The translations under genes and the position numbers were made by a program. DNA of 64,000 nt from JAJTFW01 sp046330075 (GTDB lineage: Bacteria; Bacteroidota; Bacteroidia; AKYH767-A; OLB10), in contig JAXLTL010000005.1 of the NCBI GenBank assembly GCA_046330075.1, forward strand, positions 124,001-188,000. Reading direction: 5' to 3'. Shown piece by piece: positions 36,519 through 44,751 of this stretch (positions within the stretch are counted from its first letter, which is position 1; the number at the start of each line of letters is the position of its first letter). The notes beneath the pieces are model-generated. The model was not told the DNA's origin, searched no databases, and saw only the letters and a list, made by a program, of their open reading frames with translations.

Positions 36519-37001
36519 TTACTTCCCGTTAACAGGTGTCACTTTATCACTATTTACTCTTATTGGTGTGCCATTCTCATCAATCTTTATTGGACCAATT
36601 GATGAAAATTTATACCCATTAAATAAAGACCATTTGCCGACAAATTGCTTAGCCAAATTATAATATACTTTTCTAGCATCAGTATTTGCAGTAAGCACTA
36701 GGCCTCCATTAGTGAACATATTTGAGGATATTGGTGTTAGTCCTTTATTACCGCTTGATTGCTTTACTACGCTATCCAGCAACAAATCAGAATTAATTAT
36801 TGGGTTATTTGCTAAAATTGCATAATTTGAAATTAATGGATTTGGCCTAGGATCTTCATTCCATGGTTTTCCTAACCGCGTGTCATATTCTCCATATAAT
36901 GCTGTATAGTGATTTCCTTCAACACTAATATTATTTTCCATCTCAATTCCGTTAAATCCAACACGACAATCATCAAAAGTGTACTCACGTCCCGGCATCA
37001 T
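36519..37001 (-). CDS. Orphan Rhs C-terminal tip (160 residues)
   Basis: The first ~75 residues match the end of an Rhs/YD core: FNGIEMENNISVEGNHYTAL, GEYDTRLGKPWNEDPRPNPL, SNYAILANNPI. The following ~85 residues are the variable tip (TDARKVYYNLAKQFVGKWSLF), which I cannot assign to a toxin class. No signal peptide or long Rhs core is attached. It may be a displaced cassette kept for recombination into a full-length Rhs gene, or a decayed gene. Its stop is followed after one base by the start of the putative immunity gene. Confidence 0.65.
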   Translation of the reverse strand: MMPGREYTFDDCRVGFNGIEMENNISVEGNHYTALYGEYDTRLGKPWNEDPRPNPLISNYAILANNPIINSDLLLDSVVKQSSGNKGLTPISSNMFTNGGLVLTANTDARKVYYNLAKQFVGKWSLFNGYKFSSIGPIKIDENGTPIRVNSDKVTPVNGK

Positions 37002-37021
37002 TGCTGTGCTGCCTTTGTTAG

Positions 37022-37420
37022 TTATGTCCCCGAATTTCTGCTGAACTTTCTAAATAAATAAATGCCCAATATAATGAATATTGGCCCTACTATGAATCCA
37101 TTAATCTGCATACTGATGTCTTTTACGATATCATAAATTTTGAAAATTATTAATGCTAAACCTGTCGATATATTCATGATCAAATAATACCATCGATTAT
37201 TATATTCATTTACCTTATGCTTTCCATCATATTTAATAGTTTTATAAACCCCTGTTAAAATGAAAATTCCGCCTAAAACAAATCCATTCAATGGCATAGA
37301 TCCGCCGTTTTTAGACAGATAAATTTGCAAGCCCACTGCAGCTAGGCCTGCAGTAAAATGGACAATAAAAATAAACAACCGAGTATGCCGTCCAAAGAAA
37401 AAGTTATCTGGATTTATCAT
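37022..37420 (-). CDS. Membrane protein, putative immunity protein for the tip at 37422
   Basis: The 132-residue protein has about four membrane helices arranged as two similar halves. Each half ends in a similar line: SMPLNGFVLGGIFILTGVYK and SMQINGFIVGPIFIILGIYL. This internal duplication suggests a dimer-like four-helix unit. The start codon is one base after the stop of the preceding Rhs tip. No named family. The neighbourhood suggests immunity, possibly against a membrane-acting toxin. Confidence 0.6.
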   Translation of the reverse strand: MINPDNFFFGRHTRLFIFIVHFTAGLAAVGLQIYLSKNGGSMPLNGFVLGGIFILTGVYKTIKYDGKHKVNEYNNRWYYLIMNISTGLALIIFKIYDIVKDISMQINGFIVGPIFIILGIYLFRKFSRNSGT

Positions 37421-37421
37421 C

Positions 37422-38342
37422 TTAGTTTTTAACTTGTTTCATAATCAACCCTGTACCAATTTTATACTTTATGCCAATTCCCCCCAATAAAGAAAAACTT
37501 GTTCTCGGAAACAAAATATGTATGTATACGTTGTTCCTTTCAATCATTTTATTATCATAATTGCCATAAGTTAGTGTCAAACTTTTCGCCGCATCATCTC
37601 CCATGCCTGCAGTTGTGTGTGCTGTACGAGTCCGTTCAAATGTTACTCCACCGCCAAATTTGCATCCAAACTCTCTTTTAATTTCAGTCCCATTATTTTT
37701 TCCAAACCATTTTAGGCCGCTGTTCACTTCCCGTCCATTAATATACTGAGAGGAATTGGAAAATAAACTTACACTTCCTGCGTTAATTGTAAATTCGAAA
37801 TTGTATCCGCTACAAGAAAACTCAAATTCACCTTGAGCACCTGCGGTTACTTCAACCTTGCTATCAGTAAATCTTTCCCACTTGATATATCCGGCCTCAA
37901 TCCATTGCGTCAATTTATCATTATATACTTTAGTATCAATTGTACCTGTCTTATCTCCAATGTTTTCCCAGATTTTAGAATCTTCCATTTGTTCATCAAG
38001 TACCGTTACAACTTTCCAATTCTTATCCTCGGTTTCTCTTATTAATTTTTCATCTTCACATCTTGTTGCAGTATTGCCTAACGGATCATAATTACATGCC
38101 GGATTCAATGTTAATACTGAATAGTCGCTTAAACTAATCTGTGGAACCGGATCCACATTCCACCTCCTCCCCAATCGTGTATCATACTCCCAATACAGTG
38201 CGGTGTTATGATTTCCTGTTCCGGTGATTTCATCCGTGCGTTCCTGCCCATTAAAGGAGAAACGGTATGGGACATTAAAAAGTGCGTTATAGACTCCGGA
38301 AAGGCCGGAAAAGGTGGTATTTTGCCTGGGGTGCGAGTGCAT
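37422..38342 (-). CDS. Orphan Rhs C-terminal tip (306 residues)
   Basis: The first ~95 residues are the end of an Rhs core (PYRFSFNGQERTDEITGTGN, ALYWEYDTRLGRRWNVDPVP, SDYSVLTLNPACNYDPLGN). The variable tip of ~210 residues begins with charged sequence (EDEKLIRETEDKNWKVV). It then turns beta-rich with glycine pairs (KVEVTAGAQGEFEFSCSGY, ECKFGGGVTFERTR-like lines, LLGGIGIKYKIGTGL). The last part could be strands of a pore or barrel, but no toxin family is recognised. It is followed with one-base spacing by a four-helix membrane protein. No Rhs body is present upstream. Confidence 0.65.
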   Translation of the reverse strand: MHSHPRQNTTFSGLSGVYNALFNVPYRFSFNGQERTDEITGTGNHNTALYWEYDTRLGRRWNVDPVPQISLSDYSVLTLNPACNYDPLGNTATRCEDEKLIRETEDKNWKVVTVLDEQMEDSKIWENIGDKTGTIDTKVYNDKLTQWIEAGYIKWERFTDSKVEVTAGAQGEFEFSCSGYNFEFTINAGSVSLFSNSSQYINGREVNSGLKWFGKNNGTEIKREFGCKFGGGVTFERTRTAHTTAGMGDDAAKSLTLTYGNYDNKMIERNNVYIHILFPRTSFSLLGGIGIKYKIGTGLIMKQVKN

Positions 38343-38554
38343 TAGTGCTAAGGTAGGGAAAATCTCTTATTTAAGCTAGTGGGAAATGCCTACTTGTATA
38401 ATTCACTAGGATATATTGTCACTCCATTTCTTATCCTCTTGTGCAGTTAAAGTTATAGTTCGGTTTAAATGAACTAACTTCATGAAACACTCTCAAACAG
38501 CAAAACTTATGGTTCTTAAACTTCCACACTTTATAAAAGGTTATCATAAAAACA

Positions 38555-38989
38555 CTAATTTAATTTTTCTAAAGAATCGATAAAACCTTCATATAGCTTC
38601 TTATTATGCTTAGTCCACCCACTATCTATAGTTGTTGAATCAATGTAGTGAATACAGAACATTTTATCGTTCATAAAGGTTCGTTTATAAGAGTAGGTTC
38701 CATCAGCATTAAAATTTGTTATCGTTATTAGCTTCCCTTTTTCATAACATTTTTCAATATACAACGAATTGTTTTTATATAATTTCACTGTTCCATTTCT
38801 ATATCCCATATTTAAATCACCCGTTTGTAGTATTTCTTCATTTAAATAAATAAAATATGGTCCATGCAAAGTATCATTTCTATAATTCAAAATATACTTT
38901 AATCCATTTTCTTTAAGAACAACTTTTGTCCCGTTTTTACCGGTTTGCGTTAAAATTAATAGGCTTATGATTAACATTATTAGTTTCAT
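38555..38989 (-). CDS. Secreted MORN/YwqK-like repeat protein
   Basis: The start is taken at MKLIMLIISLLILTQ (38989), a signal-like segment. The 144-residue protein has MORN_2-like strands (YRNDTLHGPYFIYLNEEILQ, MGYRNGTVKLYKNNSLYIEK, GKLITITNFNADGTYSYKR). Such repeats are found in the YwqK family, sometimes annotated as antitoxins of polymorphic toxins. It lies ~160 bases behind the Rhs remnant at 39147, in the position of an immunity gene. Confidence 0.6.
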   Translation of the reverse strand: MKLIMLIISLLILTQTGKNGTKVVLKENGLKYILNYRNDTLHGPYFIYLNEEILQTGDLNMGYRNGTVKLYKNNSLYIEKCYEKGKLITITNFNADGTYSYKRTFMNDKMFCIHYIDSTTIDSGWTKHNKKLYEGFIDSLEKLN

Positions 38990-39146
38990 ATTATCGTGTT
39001 TGGGGTTCAGCATCTATTACTGGTAATTGAACCAGACCAGCATCCTTTTTCTCCATTGGAGTTACAGTTAGTCGTTCTAATGTTCTCCATCTGAACCAAC
39101 TATTTCTTAAGTTTTGATAATGTTTAGTATATGGTATATCACCATA

Positions 39147-39963
39147 TTAGTATTCTGACTCATCATAGTAGCCAGGTTGAGCTTGTAACACATTATACTT
39201 CATTAATGGTGAATAATCATACGCTGATTCATCCATTGGAATATTAATCATAGCATGACCGTTATAACTCCATAAATCTCCAGTATTGCCTTGGTCTTGT
39301 GAAATTGGGACAGAGAAACCCAATTTTTCATCCATTAATGTATATGATCCTACGTTGTCTCTTAATCCTCCCGATCTTACACCATTTAATTGCTTTAAAC
39401 CTTTGTAGAAATCATCAAAAGTTTCGAATCGCTCATCATTGGATGAAATTTCCCGATTAGTACCTGGGATAGTATACTTCATCTCTGCTTTCATATACTC
39501 ATGGTATTTTGCCCAAATATATAAAGGTAAATCTGCACAATTAAATTTAAGCTGATTTTCTTCTGAAGTTAATACTGTCAACATCGATAAAACGAAACTC
39601 ATATATCCTTCAACTATAAAAACATTTTGTGCGTCATTTGGACCATCCCAGGCCTCTAATCCATCGAGATCAATAGCTTTAATTGGCCTGATACAAGCAA
39701 ATTGATATGGTGTCAATTGTGGATAGCTAGCTGTAAGTGGATCAACACTAAAAAACCTTCCTAAACGGGAATCCAAGCTCAATAGTGCCTATGCGTGAGC
39801 TGCCGTACATATGGAATTCTTCCAGGTCCAACCGGCTTACGCTGTTGGCAAATTTGTATTGGTATTGATAGGTGGCCATGATATTGCCCTGTGCGTCGCG
39901 TACGTAAAAATCGGAAATATAATGATTCCGGTTGCCAGAGTTGGGGAAATAATGACGAACCAA
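39147..39963 (-). pseudogene. Rhs remnant with internal deletion and a cysteine-histidine tip
   Basis: From 39963 the frame encodes HYFPNSGNRNHYISDFYVRD, QGNIMATYQYQYKFANSVSR and MYGSSRIGTIEL. It then jumps, out of frame, to LDSRLGRFFSVDPLTASYPQ, so the intervening core is deleted. The second frame (39782-39147) has no ATG. It carries IKAIDLDGLEAW and a ~160-residue tip. The tip contains FNCADLPLYIW and, ~100 residues later, YNGHAMINIP, a Cys-then-His order like NlpC/P60 or CHAP enzymes. The tip itself is uninterrupted to its stop. Confidence 0.65.
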
Positions 39964-40170
39964 ACTTTGATTATCTCCTATGAACCTAACTAAATTGAAA
40001 ATTTGACAATCCTCGAAGAAAGGAGCAGTTAAAAAATATGCACCGATATTTCCAATGGCTAACGTACGAACCCAAAAATCACAATCATTTTATTAACTGA
40101 CCATCAACCGTCATAACATTAAAACCATATTTAACAATAAAACACTTATAACATTTTAACATTTAAAACA

Positions 40171-41475
40171 CTATTTCGTCATCAACACATCTCTGTTTTC
40201 CATTGCTGTCTTAATCTTTTCAAAGTCGTTTCGTTCGAGGCGGGAGTAGAAAGAATATTGCAGCACTTCGCCTTCTTCCACATAGGTAAAGCGTACATCT
40301 CTGACTTCTGCCGCATTGTATTCGATGCTGATGAGGTTATCAATCGCGGCCTGAAAGAGGAGGCTGCCGGTGAAAACAGAACGTACCATCACAAAGTCCT
40401 GATATATTTCTATCTGTTTGGCGCGCCGCAAAAAATCAACACACCCGCCGCAGAACATGATTCCGCCGACCGCCATCATGAAAATGGATTGTCCGCTATA
40501 TTCTCCTCTCAAAACAATCATAAAAAGGACGATGATCAGCAACGGCAGCAAAATGGATCCAATACCATAAAGTACGTTGTAATCAGTGGCCAGCCGTTTC
40601 CTTTCCAGTTGCTGTGGTGTGGGCTGGTTACTGATCCATTGCGGTGTGGGATCGGCAAACTTTTTTAAGCGCAGCGGATCCTGTCGCAGGAGTACCGTAA
40701 GATGGCGGTAAAGCAAGGGAAGTTGAGTAGAGAATCCTTCCGGGTCTTCGAAGAAGTGTTCTACGCTGACAGCAAAAAACTCTCTGGAGTTAGTACCGGC
40801 ATATTCACGGAGGAAGTGTTGCTCTGATTCAGCGACTTCATCGGGGCCATGTTCCGCTACGACCAGCCATTTCTGAAAGTACTTGAAGAAATACGGATCA
40901 CCTTGCCGAACTAATCGTGAAAGATCGAGCGCATGGGCCAGTTCGTGGAGTCCGAGGTTGAGTTTATCCGCCTCTGTCGCGATGCCTTCTTCAAAATGTT
41001 TCCACGATAATACGATCACACCTTTCACATTGGTTTCTCCGCGATGAAGTGCTCCTGTCGCCGTGCTGGTGTAGATGTCGGGGTAGAGAATGAAGGTGTC
41101 GAAATGATCGAGGTAAAAGTCACGCAGACCGAAGGTGAGCTGTACCGCTGTTGCGCTGATCAGCGTGGCCATTTCTTCTGTCACTTCCAGTCCTTCGCGT
41201 CCTTCAAATGAATGGTGATTCATGAACAACGCGGTGCGGACCATAAACTGATTCTTCAGCTTCTGCGGCAATCGCTTGAAATAATCCACCCGCGTCTCGA
41301 GCAACGCACGCATCTTCGCATCTGGCGCCGCATCCCTGTAACTGGATTTGATGGCCCTGTCGCGCAACGAACGTTTTATCTTTTTAATCTCGTACGAAGC
41401 CGTGAACCACATGACCTCCAGAAAGAGATACAAAAACAATCCAACGCAAATGAACAGCAGAATCGCGGGAAGCAT
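40171..41475 (-). CDS. MtfA/M90-like zinc peptidase with membrane helices
   Basis: The 434-residue protein has an N-terminal membrane helix (LPAILLFICVGLFLYLFLEV). A domain matching the MtfA (M90) family follows, with the zinc motif LHELAHALDL, a downstream NSREFFAVSVEHFFEDP (third ligand region) and LYRHLTVLLRQDP. E. coli MtfA is a ~265-residue soluble peptidase. Here an extra C-terminal ~150 residues adds two membrane helices (LLPLLIIVLFMIVL, FMMAVGGIMFCGG) and a small PH-like beta domain. It stands alone at the right edge of the Rhs island. Confidence 0.85.
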   Translation of the reverse strand: MLPAILLFICVGLFLYLFLEVMWFTASYEIKKIKRSLRDRAIKSSYRDAAPDAKMRALLETRVDYFKRLPQKLKNQFMVRTALFMNHHSFEGREGLEVTEEMATLISATAVQLTFGLRDFYLDHFDTFILYPDIYTSTATGALHRGETNVKGVIVLSWKHFEEGIATEADKLNLGLHELAHALDLSRLVRQGDPYFFKYFQKWLVVAEHGPDEVAESEQHFLREYAGTNSREFFAVSVEHFFEDPEGFSTQLPLLYRHLTVLLRQDPLRLKKFADPTPQWISNQPTPQQLERKRLATDYNVLYGIGSILLPLLIIVLFMIVLRGEYSGQSIFMMAVGGIMFCGGCVDFLRRAKQIEIYQDFVMVRSVFTGSLLFQAAIDNLISIEYNAAEVRDVRFTYVEEGEVLQYSFYSRLERNDFEKIKTAMENRDVLMTK

Positions 41476-41503
41476 AGGTGGTCAAAGATCAGAAAAATTG
41501 GTT

Positions 41504-41600
41504 CCGGTGGCTTCGGCTCCGCTCAGCCACCGGAAGGTGTCAAGTATTATCCGGTGGCTGAGCGGAGTCGAAGCCACCGGATGCGGAGCCGAAGCCACCG
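41504..41600. repeat. 30-base inverted repeat plus a partial third copy
   Basis: 41504-41533 (CCGGTGGCTTCGGCTCCGCT and ten more bases) pairs with 41551-41580 with one mismatch across a 17-base spacer. 41581-41600 is a further partial copy. It lies between divergent genes and would form a very stable hairpin. It resembles an interspersed REP/MITE-like repeat. Confidence 0.8.
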
Positions 41601-41658
41601 ATAGCAGGGTTATCAAGATCGACCCGTTAATACTTCCGTTTGACGGCCCGTTAAATGC

Positions 41659-41689
41659 TTGTATTTGACCTTCCTAAATAGTAGGTTTG
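41659..41689 (+). promoter_or_regulatory. Promoter of the LutB-like gene
   Basis: TTG (41659-41661), 20 bases, TAGGTTTG (41682-41689) match the Bacteroidota promoter. The start codon follows 8 bases later, with GGAG (41692-41695) in between, so the mRNA leader must be very short. Confidence 0.65.
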
Positions 41690-41697
41690 TTGGAGTT

Positions 41698-43062
41698 ATG
41701 AGCGAACTGGTTTTGGAAGAGACGAAGACTGATATATCTGGTATTCAAGGCGATAGCTGGACCGAAAGGACCTTGTCGGCGGCGGCAGTGCAGGAAAAAA
41801 GCCTGGCGTCGGGAACGAAGCAATTCAGCAACCTCGATCTGGCGCGCGAGCGTGCTGCTTTTATCCGCTGGAAGACGATCGAGAACCTGGATAAGTACCT
41901 GATCGAGTTTGAATCGAATTTTATCAAGACCGGAGGTAAGGTCCTCTGGGCACAGGATATCACCGATGTACTGGAAGCGATCCTCGAGATCCTCAACAAA
42001 GCCAACGTGAAGAAGGTGGTGAAGTCGAAGACGAATACCGCGACTGAAATTGGTCTTTCTGCATTTCTGGATTCGCAAAATATCCGCTATCACGAAACCG
42101 ATACCGGTGATTATATCGTGCAGGCGGCCGGTGAAGGACCTTCGCATATGGTGTTACCGGCAATGCATAAATCTACACAGGCGATCAGCGAAGTGTTGCG
42201 GGAAAAAGTGAAACTTAACGGCGACGTCTCACCGAAAGCCATGGTGCAGGCGATCCGTGAAGAACTGCGCGATAAATTTCTCGAAGCCGAGGCGGGTATT
42301 ACCGGTTGCAATTTCCTGCTCGCCGATCCGGGTGCTGTGGTGATCCTCGAGAATGAAGGGAATGCACAACTGACAGCCTCCCTGCCAAAAATACATATCG
42401 TTCTTGCGGGCATCGATAAGATGCTGCCCTCGATCAACGATCTCGATTTATTTCTGCCCTTGCTGAGTGCCTACGGTACGGGTCAAACCATCACGGCGTA
42501 TAATTCCATCATCACCGGTCCGCGGCAGGCTGATGAATTAGACGGACCGGAAGAGTTATATGTAATCCTTCTCGATAACGGCCGCAGCGATGTATTGGCG
42601 CATGAGCAGCAACGCGCAGCCATGACCTGCATTAAATGTGGCGCCTGTCAGACCGTTTGCCCGGTGTACCGCAGTGCCGGAGCCGCTGATTTTCCTTCTC
42701 CCATTGCCGCCGTTACCCTTCCCTTACAGCGTACCGAATACCAGCATCTCTCTTCCTCTTCTACACTCTGCGGAGCATGCAAAGATGTTTGTCCGGTAAA
42801 AATTGATATTCCCCGTCTTCTCCTCGAAAACCGCAAGCATCTCGTGGATCAGGGACAAACGCCCAGAGGAGATAAGTGGTTTTATTATGCCTGGAAAAAA
42901 GCCATGCTCAAACGCGAGATCATGAGCTGGACAGGAGTGAATGCCCGTAAACATATCCTCGAAGGCCTTTTTAAATCGAAAGATGGCAAACGCAAGATGC
43001 AACTCGGTGGCAAGGAGAAATCCTTTAACGAGTGGTATCGTGAAAAGATGAACTACAAATAA
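41698..43062 (+). CDS. LutB-like iron-sulfur protein (LUD domain plus 2x4Fe-4S)
   Basis: The start is taken at MSELVLEETK (41698), behind GGAG; the upstream frame contains the promoter. The 454-residue protein has a LUD domain (residues ~80-310: YIVQAAGEGPSHMVLP, ITGCNFLLADPGAVVILENE). A ferredoxin-like region follows with two cluster motifs, CIKCGACQTVCPVYR and CGACKDVCPVKI. A final LutB-type tail ends it (FNEWYREKM). In Bacillus LutB works with LutA and LutC in oxidising L-lactate. Those two partners are not adjacent here, so they may lie elsewhere. It could also serve another electron-transfer role. Confidence 0.9.
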   Translation: MSELVLEETKTDISGIQGDSWTERTLSAAAVQEKSLASGTKQFSNLDLARERAAFIRWKTIENLDKYLIEFESNFIKTGGKVLWAQDITDVLEAILEILNKANVKKVVKSKTNTATEIGLSAFLDSQNIRYHETDTGDYIVQAAGEGPSHMVLPAMHKSTQAISEVLREKVKLNGDVSPKAMVQAIREELRDKFLEAEAGITGCNFLLADPGAVVILENEGNAQLTASLPKIHIVLAGIDKMLPSINDLDLFLPLLSAYGTGQTITAYNSIITGPRQADELDGPEELYVILLDNGRSDVLAHEQQRAAMTCIKCGACQTVCPVYRSAGAADFPSPIAAVTLPLQRTEYQHLSSSSTLCGACKDVCPVKIDIPRLLLENRKHLVDQGQTPRGDKWFYYAWKKAMLKREIMSWTGVNARKHILEGLFKSKDGKRKMQLGGKEKSFNEWYREKMNYK

Positions 43063-43085
43063 CAATTCACTCCAACTTCCTGAAC

Positions 43086-43727
43086 ATGCTGAAGCGAAAC
43101 ATCCTGTTGTTGTTGTTACCCATTGCGCTGTTGCTGAACCTTGCTACAACAGTTATTCCTTCTCCGGATAATGCAGCTACTGATCCGGAGCTGGTGAACT
43201 TTTCGAAACTGCTGATCGGCGATTTCAACAGCAGCGAACAGGCAGCGAAGGACACCTCCTACTTCCACATCACACTCAGCATGACCAGGATCTGGGAAGA
43301 TAAAACCGATGGTATCTGGCTGTATGTGGAACAGGCCATGGCCACGAAGCAGGATAAACCCTATCGTCAGCGTGTATATCATCTGACCCATCCATCAAAG
43401 GAAATTTTCTCGAGTGATATTTTCATGCTTTCGAATGCTGCTGAGGTCGTCGGTCTGAAAAACGATCCCGCCAAACGTGCATTACTTACGCCGGATAAAA
43501 TCACCAGGAAAGAGGGTTGCACCGTCTATCTCTCAAATAAAAACGGCGTGTACGAAGGTGGCACGCGCGGAGCAGAATGTCCCTCTGATTTACGCGGAGC
43601 GAAGTATGCCACCACGAAGATCCGGCTCACTGCGGACAGGCTCGAATCGTGGGACCAGGGTTTCGACTCCACCGGTACACAGGTATGGGGTGCGACAAAA
43701 GGCGGATATATATTCATCCGTCAATAA
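43086..43727 (+). CDS. CpeT/CpcT-like secreted protein
   Basis: The 213-residue protein has a signal peptide (MLKRNILLLLLPIALLLNLA). The CpeT/CpcT core follows: LLIGDFNSSEQAAKDTSYF, GIWLYVEQAMATKQDKPYRQ, RQRVYHL, then YEGGTRGAECPSDLRGAKYAT and WDQGFDSTGTQVWGA. In cyanobacteria CpeT/CpcT attaches bilin to phycobiliproteins. In Bacteroidota without phycobilisomes the role is unknown, though a lipocalin-like ligand-binding fold can be assumed. It lies 23 bases after the LutB-like gene. Confidence 0.85.
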   Translation: MLKRNILLLLLPIALLLNLATTVIPSPDNAATDPELVNFSKLLIGDFNSSEQAAKDTSYFHITLSMTRIWEDKTDGIWLYVEQAMATKQDKPYRQRVYHLTHPSKEIFSSDIFMLSNAAEVVGLKNDPAKRALLTPDKITRKEGCTVYLSNKNGVYEGGTRGAECPSDLRGAKYATTKIRLTADRLESWDQGFDSTGTQVWGATKGGYIFIRQ

Positions 43728-43861
43728 CGGTCGCTGCCCAGGTTGAAACAGATGCTGCTGACCGGTATTTACCGAAGATGTGTATCTTTCGGCCGCTGAG
43801 CAGATCAAGCGATGCACCGTATGCCTTCACCCACATGCCCACTCCCGCTATTCCCTCTCTG

Positions 43862-44710
43862 ATGCAAATCGTTCACACGGTTTCTGAACTACAGCAACGC
43901 CTCCGCGCAGAACGTGCACAGGGGGCGAGAATCGGATTTGTTCCGACGATGGGTGCGCTGCACGAAGGTCATCTCTCCCTCCTGCGCAAAGCCCGTGAAG
44001 AGAATGACAAGGTGGTGTGCAGCATTTTTGTAAATCCCACACAATTCAACGACCCAAAAGATCTAGAGAAGTATCCGCGCATGCCGGAAGCTGATCTTCG
44101 GCTACTCGACAGCGTTAGTTGCGATTATGTGTTTATGCCTCCGGCAGAGGAAATTTATCCGCACGGTCATCAGCTGATCAGCCTCGACTTCGGAACCCTC
44201 GAAACCGTGATGGAAGGCGAATACCGCCCGGGGCATTTCAAAGGCATGGCCACCGTGGTGAAGCGTTTGTTCGACATCACCGAGCCCGACCATGCCTACT
44301 TTGGCGAGAAAGATTTTCAGCAACTGGCCATTATCCGTAACATGGTACAGCGTTTACAACTTCCGGTAACCATTCATGGCTGTGCTACGCTTCGTGAAAC
44401 CGATGGTCTGGCTATGAGCTCCCGTAATCTCCTGCTGACCGAAGCACAGCGTAAAGCCGCTCCACTCATTTACAAAGGGCTGCAGATGGCTCAGGAATAC
44501 ATTCCGCATCAATCACCGGCGGCAGTGAAAGCGCTCGTTACGCGGTTCATTCAGCAGAGTCCCGCGCTCAGTGTGCAGTACTTTGATATCGTACATCCGC
44601 TGACCCTCGAAAGCATCAGCGACTGGGGTGCGTCCGGCGAAGCGCAGGGCTGCATCGCTGTGCTGACCGAAGGTCCCCGTCTCATCGACAACATTCACTA
44701 TACCTGGTAG
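43862..44710 (+). CDS. panC: Pantothenate synthetase
   Basis: The start is taken at MQIVHTVSELQQRLR (43862); the longer frame overlaps the previous gene and is not conserved. The 282-residue enzyme condenses pantoate and beta-alanine using ATP. Visible motifs: GFVPTMGALHEGHLSLL (HIGH-type), CSIFVNPTQFNDPKDLEKYP, FKGMATVVKRLFDITEPDHA, FGEKDFQQL, and LAMSSRNLLL (KMSKS-type). Length is typical. It supplies pantothenate for coenzyme A and thus for the phosphopantetheine arms of carrier proteins. The panD and panB genes are not in the window. Confidence 0.95.
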   Translation: MQIVHTVSELQQRLRAERAQGARIGFVPTMGALHEGHLSLLRKAREENDKVVCSIFVNPTQFNDPKDLEKYPRMPEADLRLLDSVSCDYVFMPPAEEIYPHGHQLISLDFGTLETVMEGEYRPGHFKGMATVVKRLFDITEPDHAYFGEKDFQQLAIIRNMVQRLQLPVTIHGCATLRETDGLAMSSRNLLLTEAQRKAAPLIYKGLQMAQEYIPHQSPAAVKALVTRFIQQSPALSVQYFDIVHPLTLESISDWGASGEAQGCIAVLTEGPRLIDNIHYTW

Positions 44711-44751
44711 CAGAATTTCCGCTTATCTTCGCATTTCAAGATTCCTTATCC

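Noticed and set aside
43649..43861. Longer N-terminus of panC beginning inside the CpeT-like gene
   Set aside because: The extension has no similarity to pantothenate synthetase and overlaps the previous gene in another frame.
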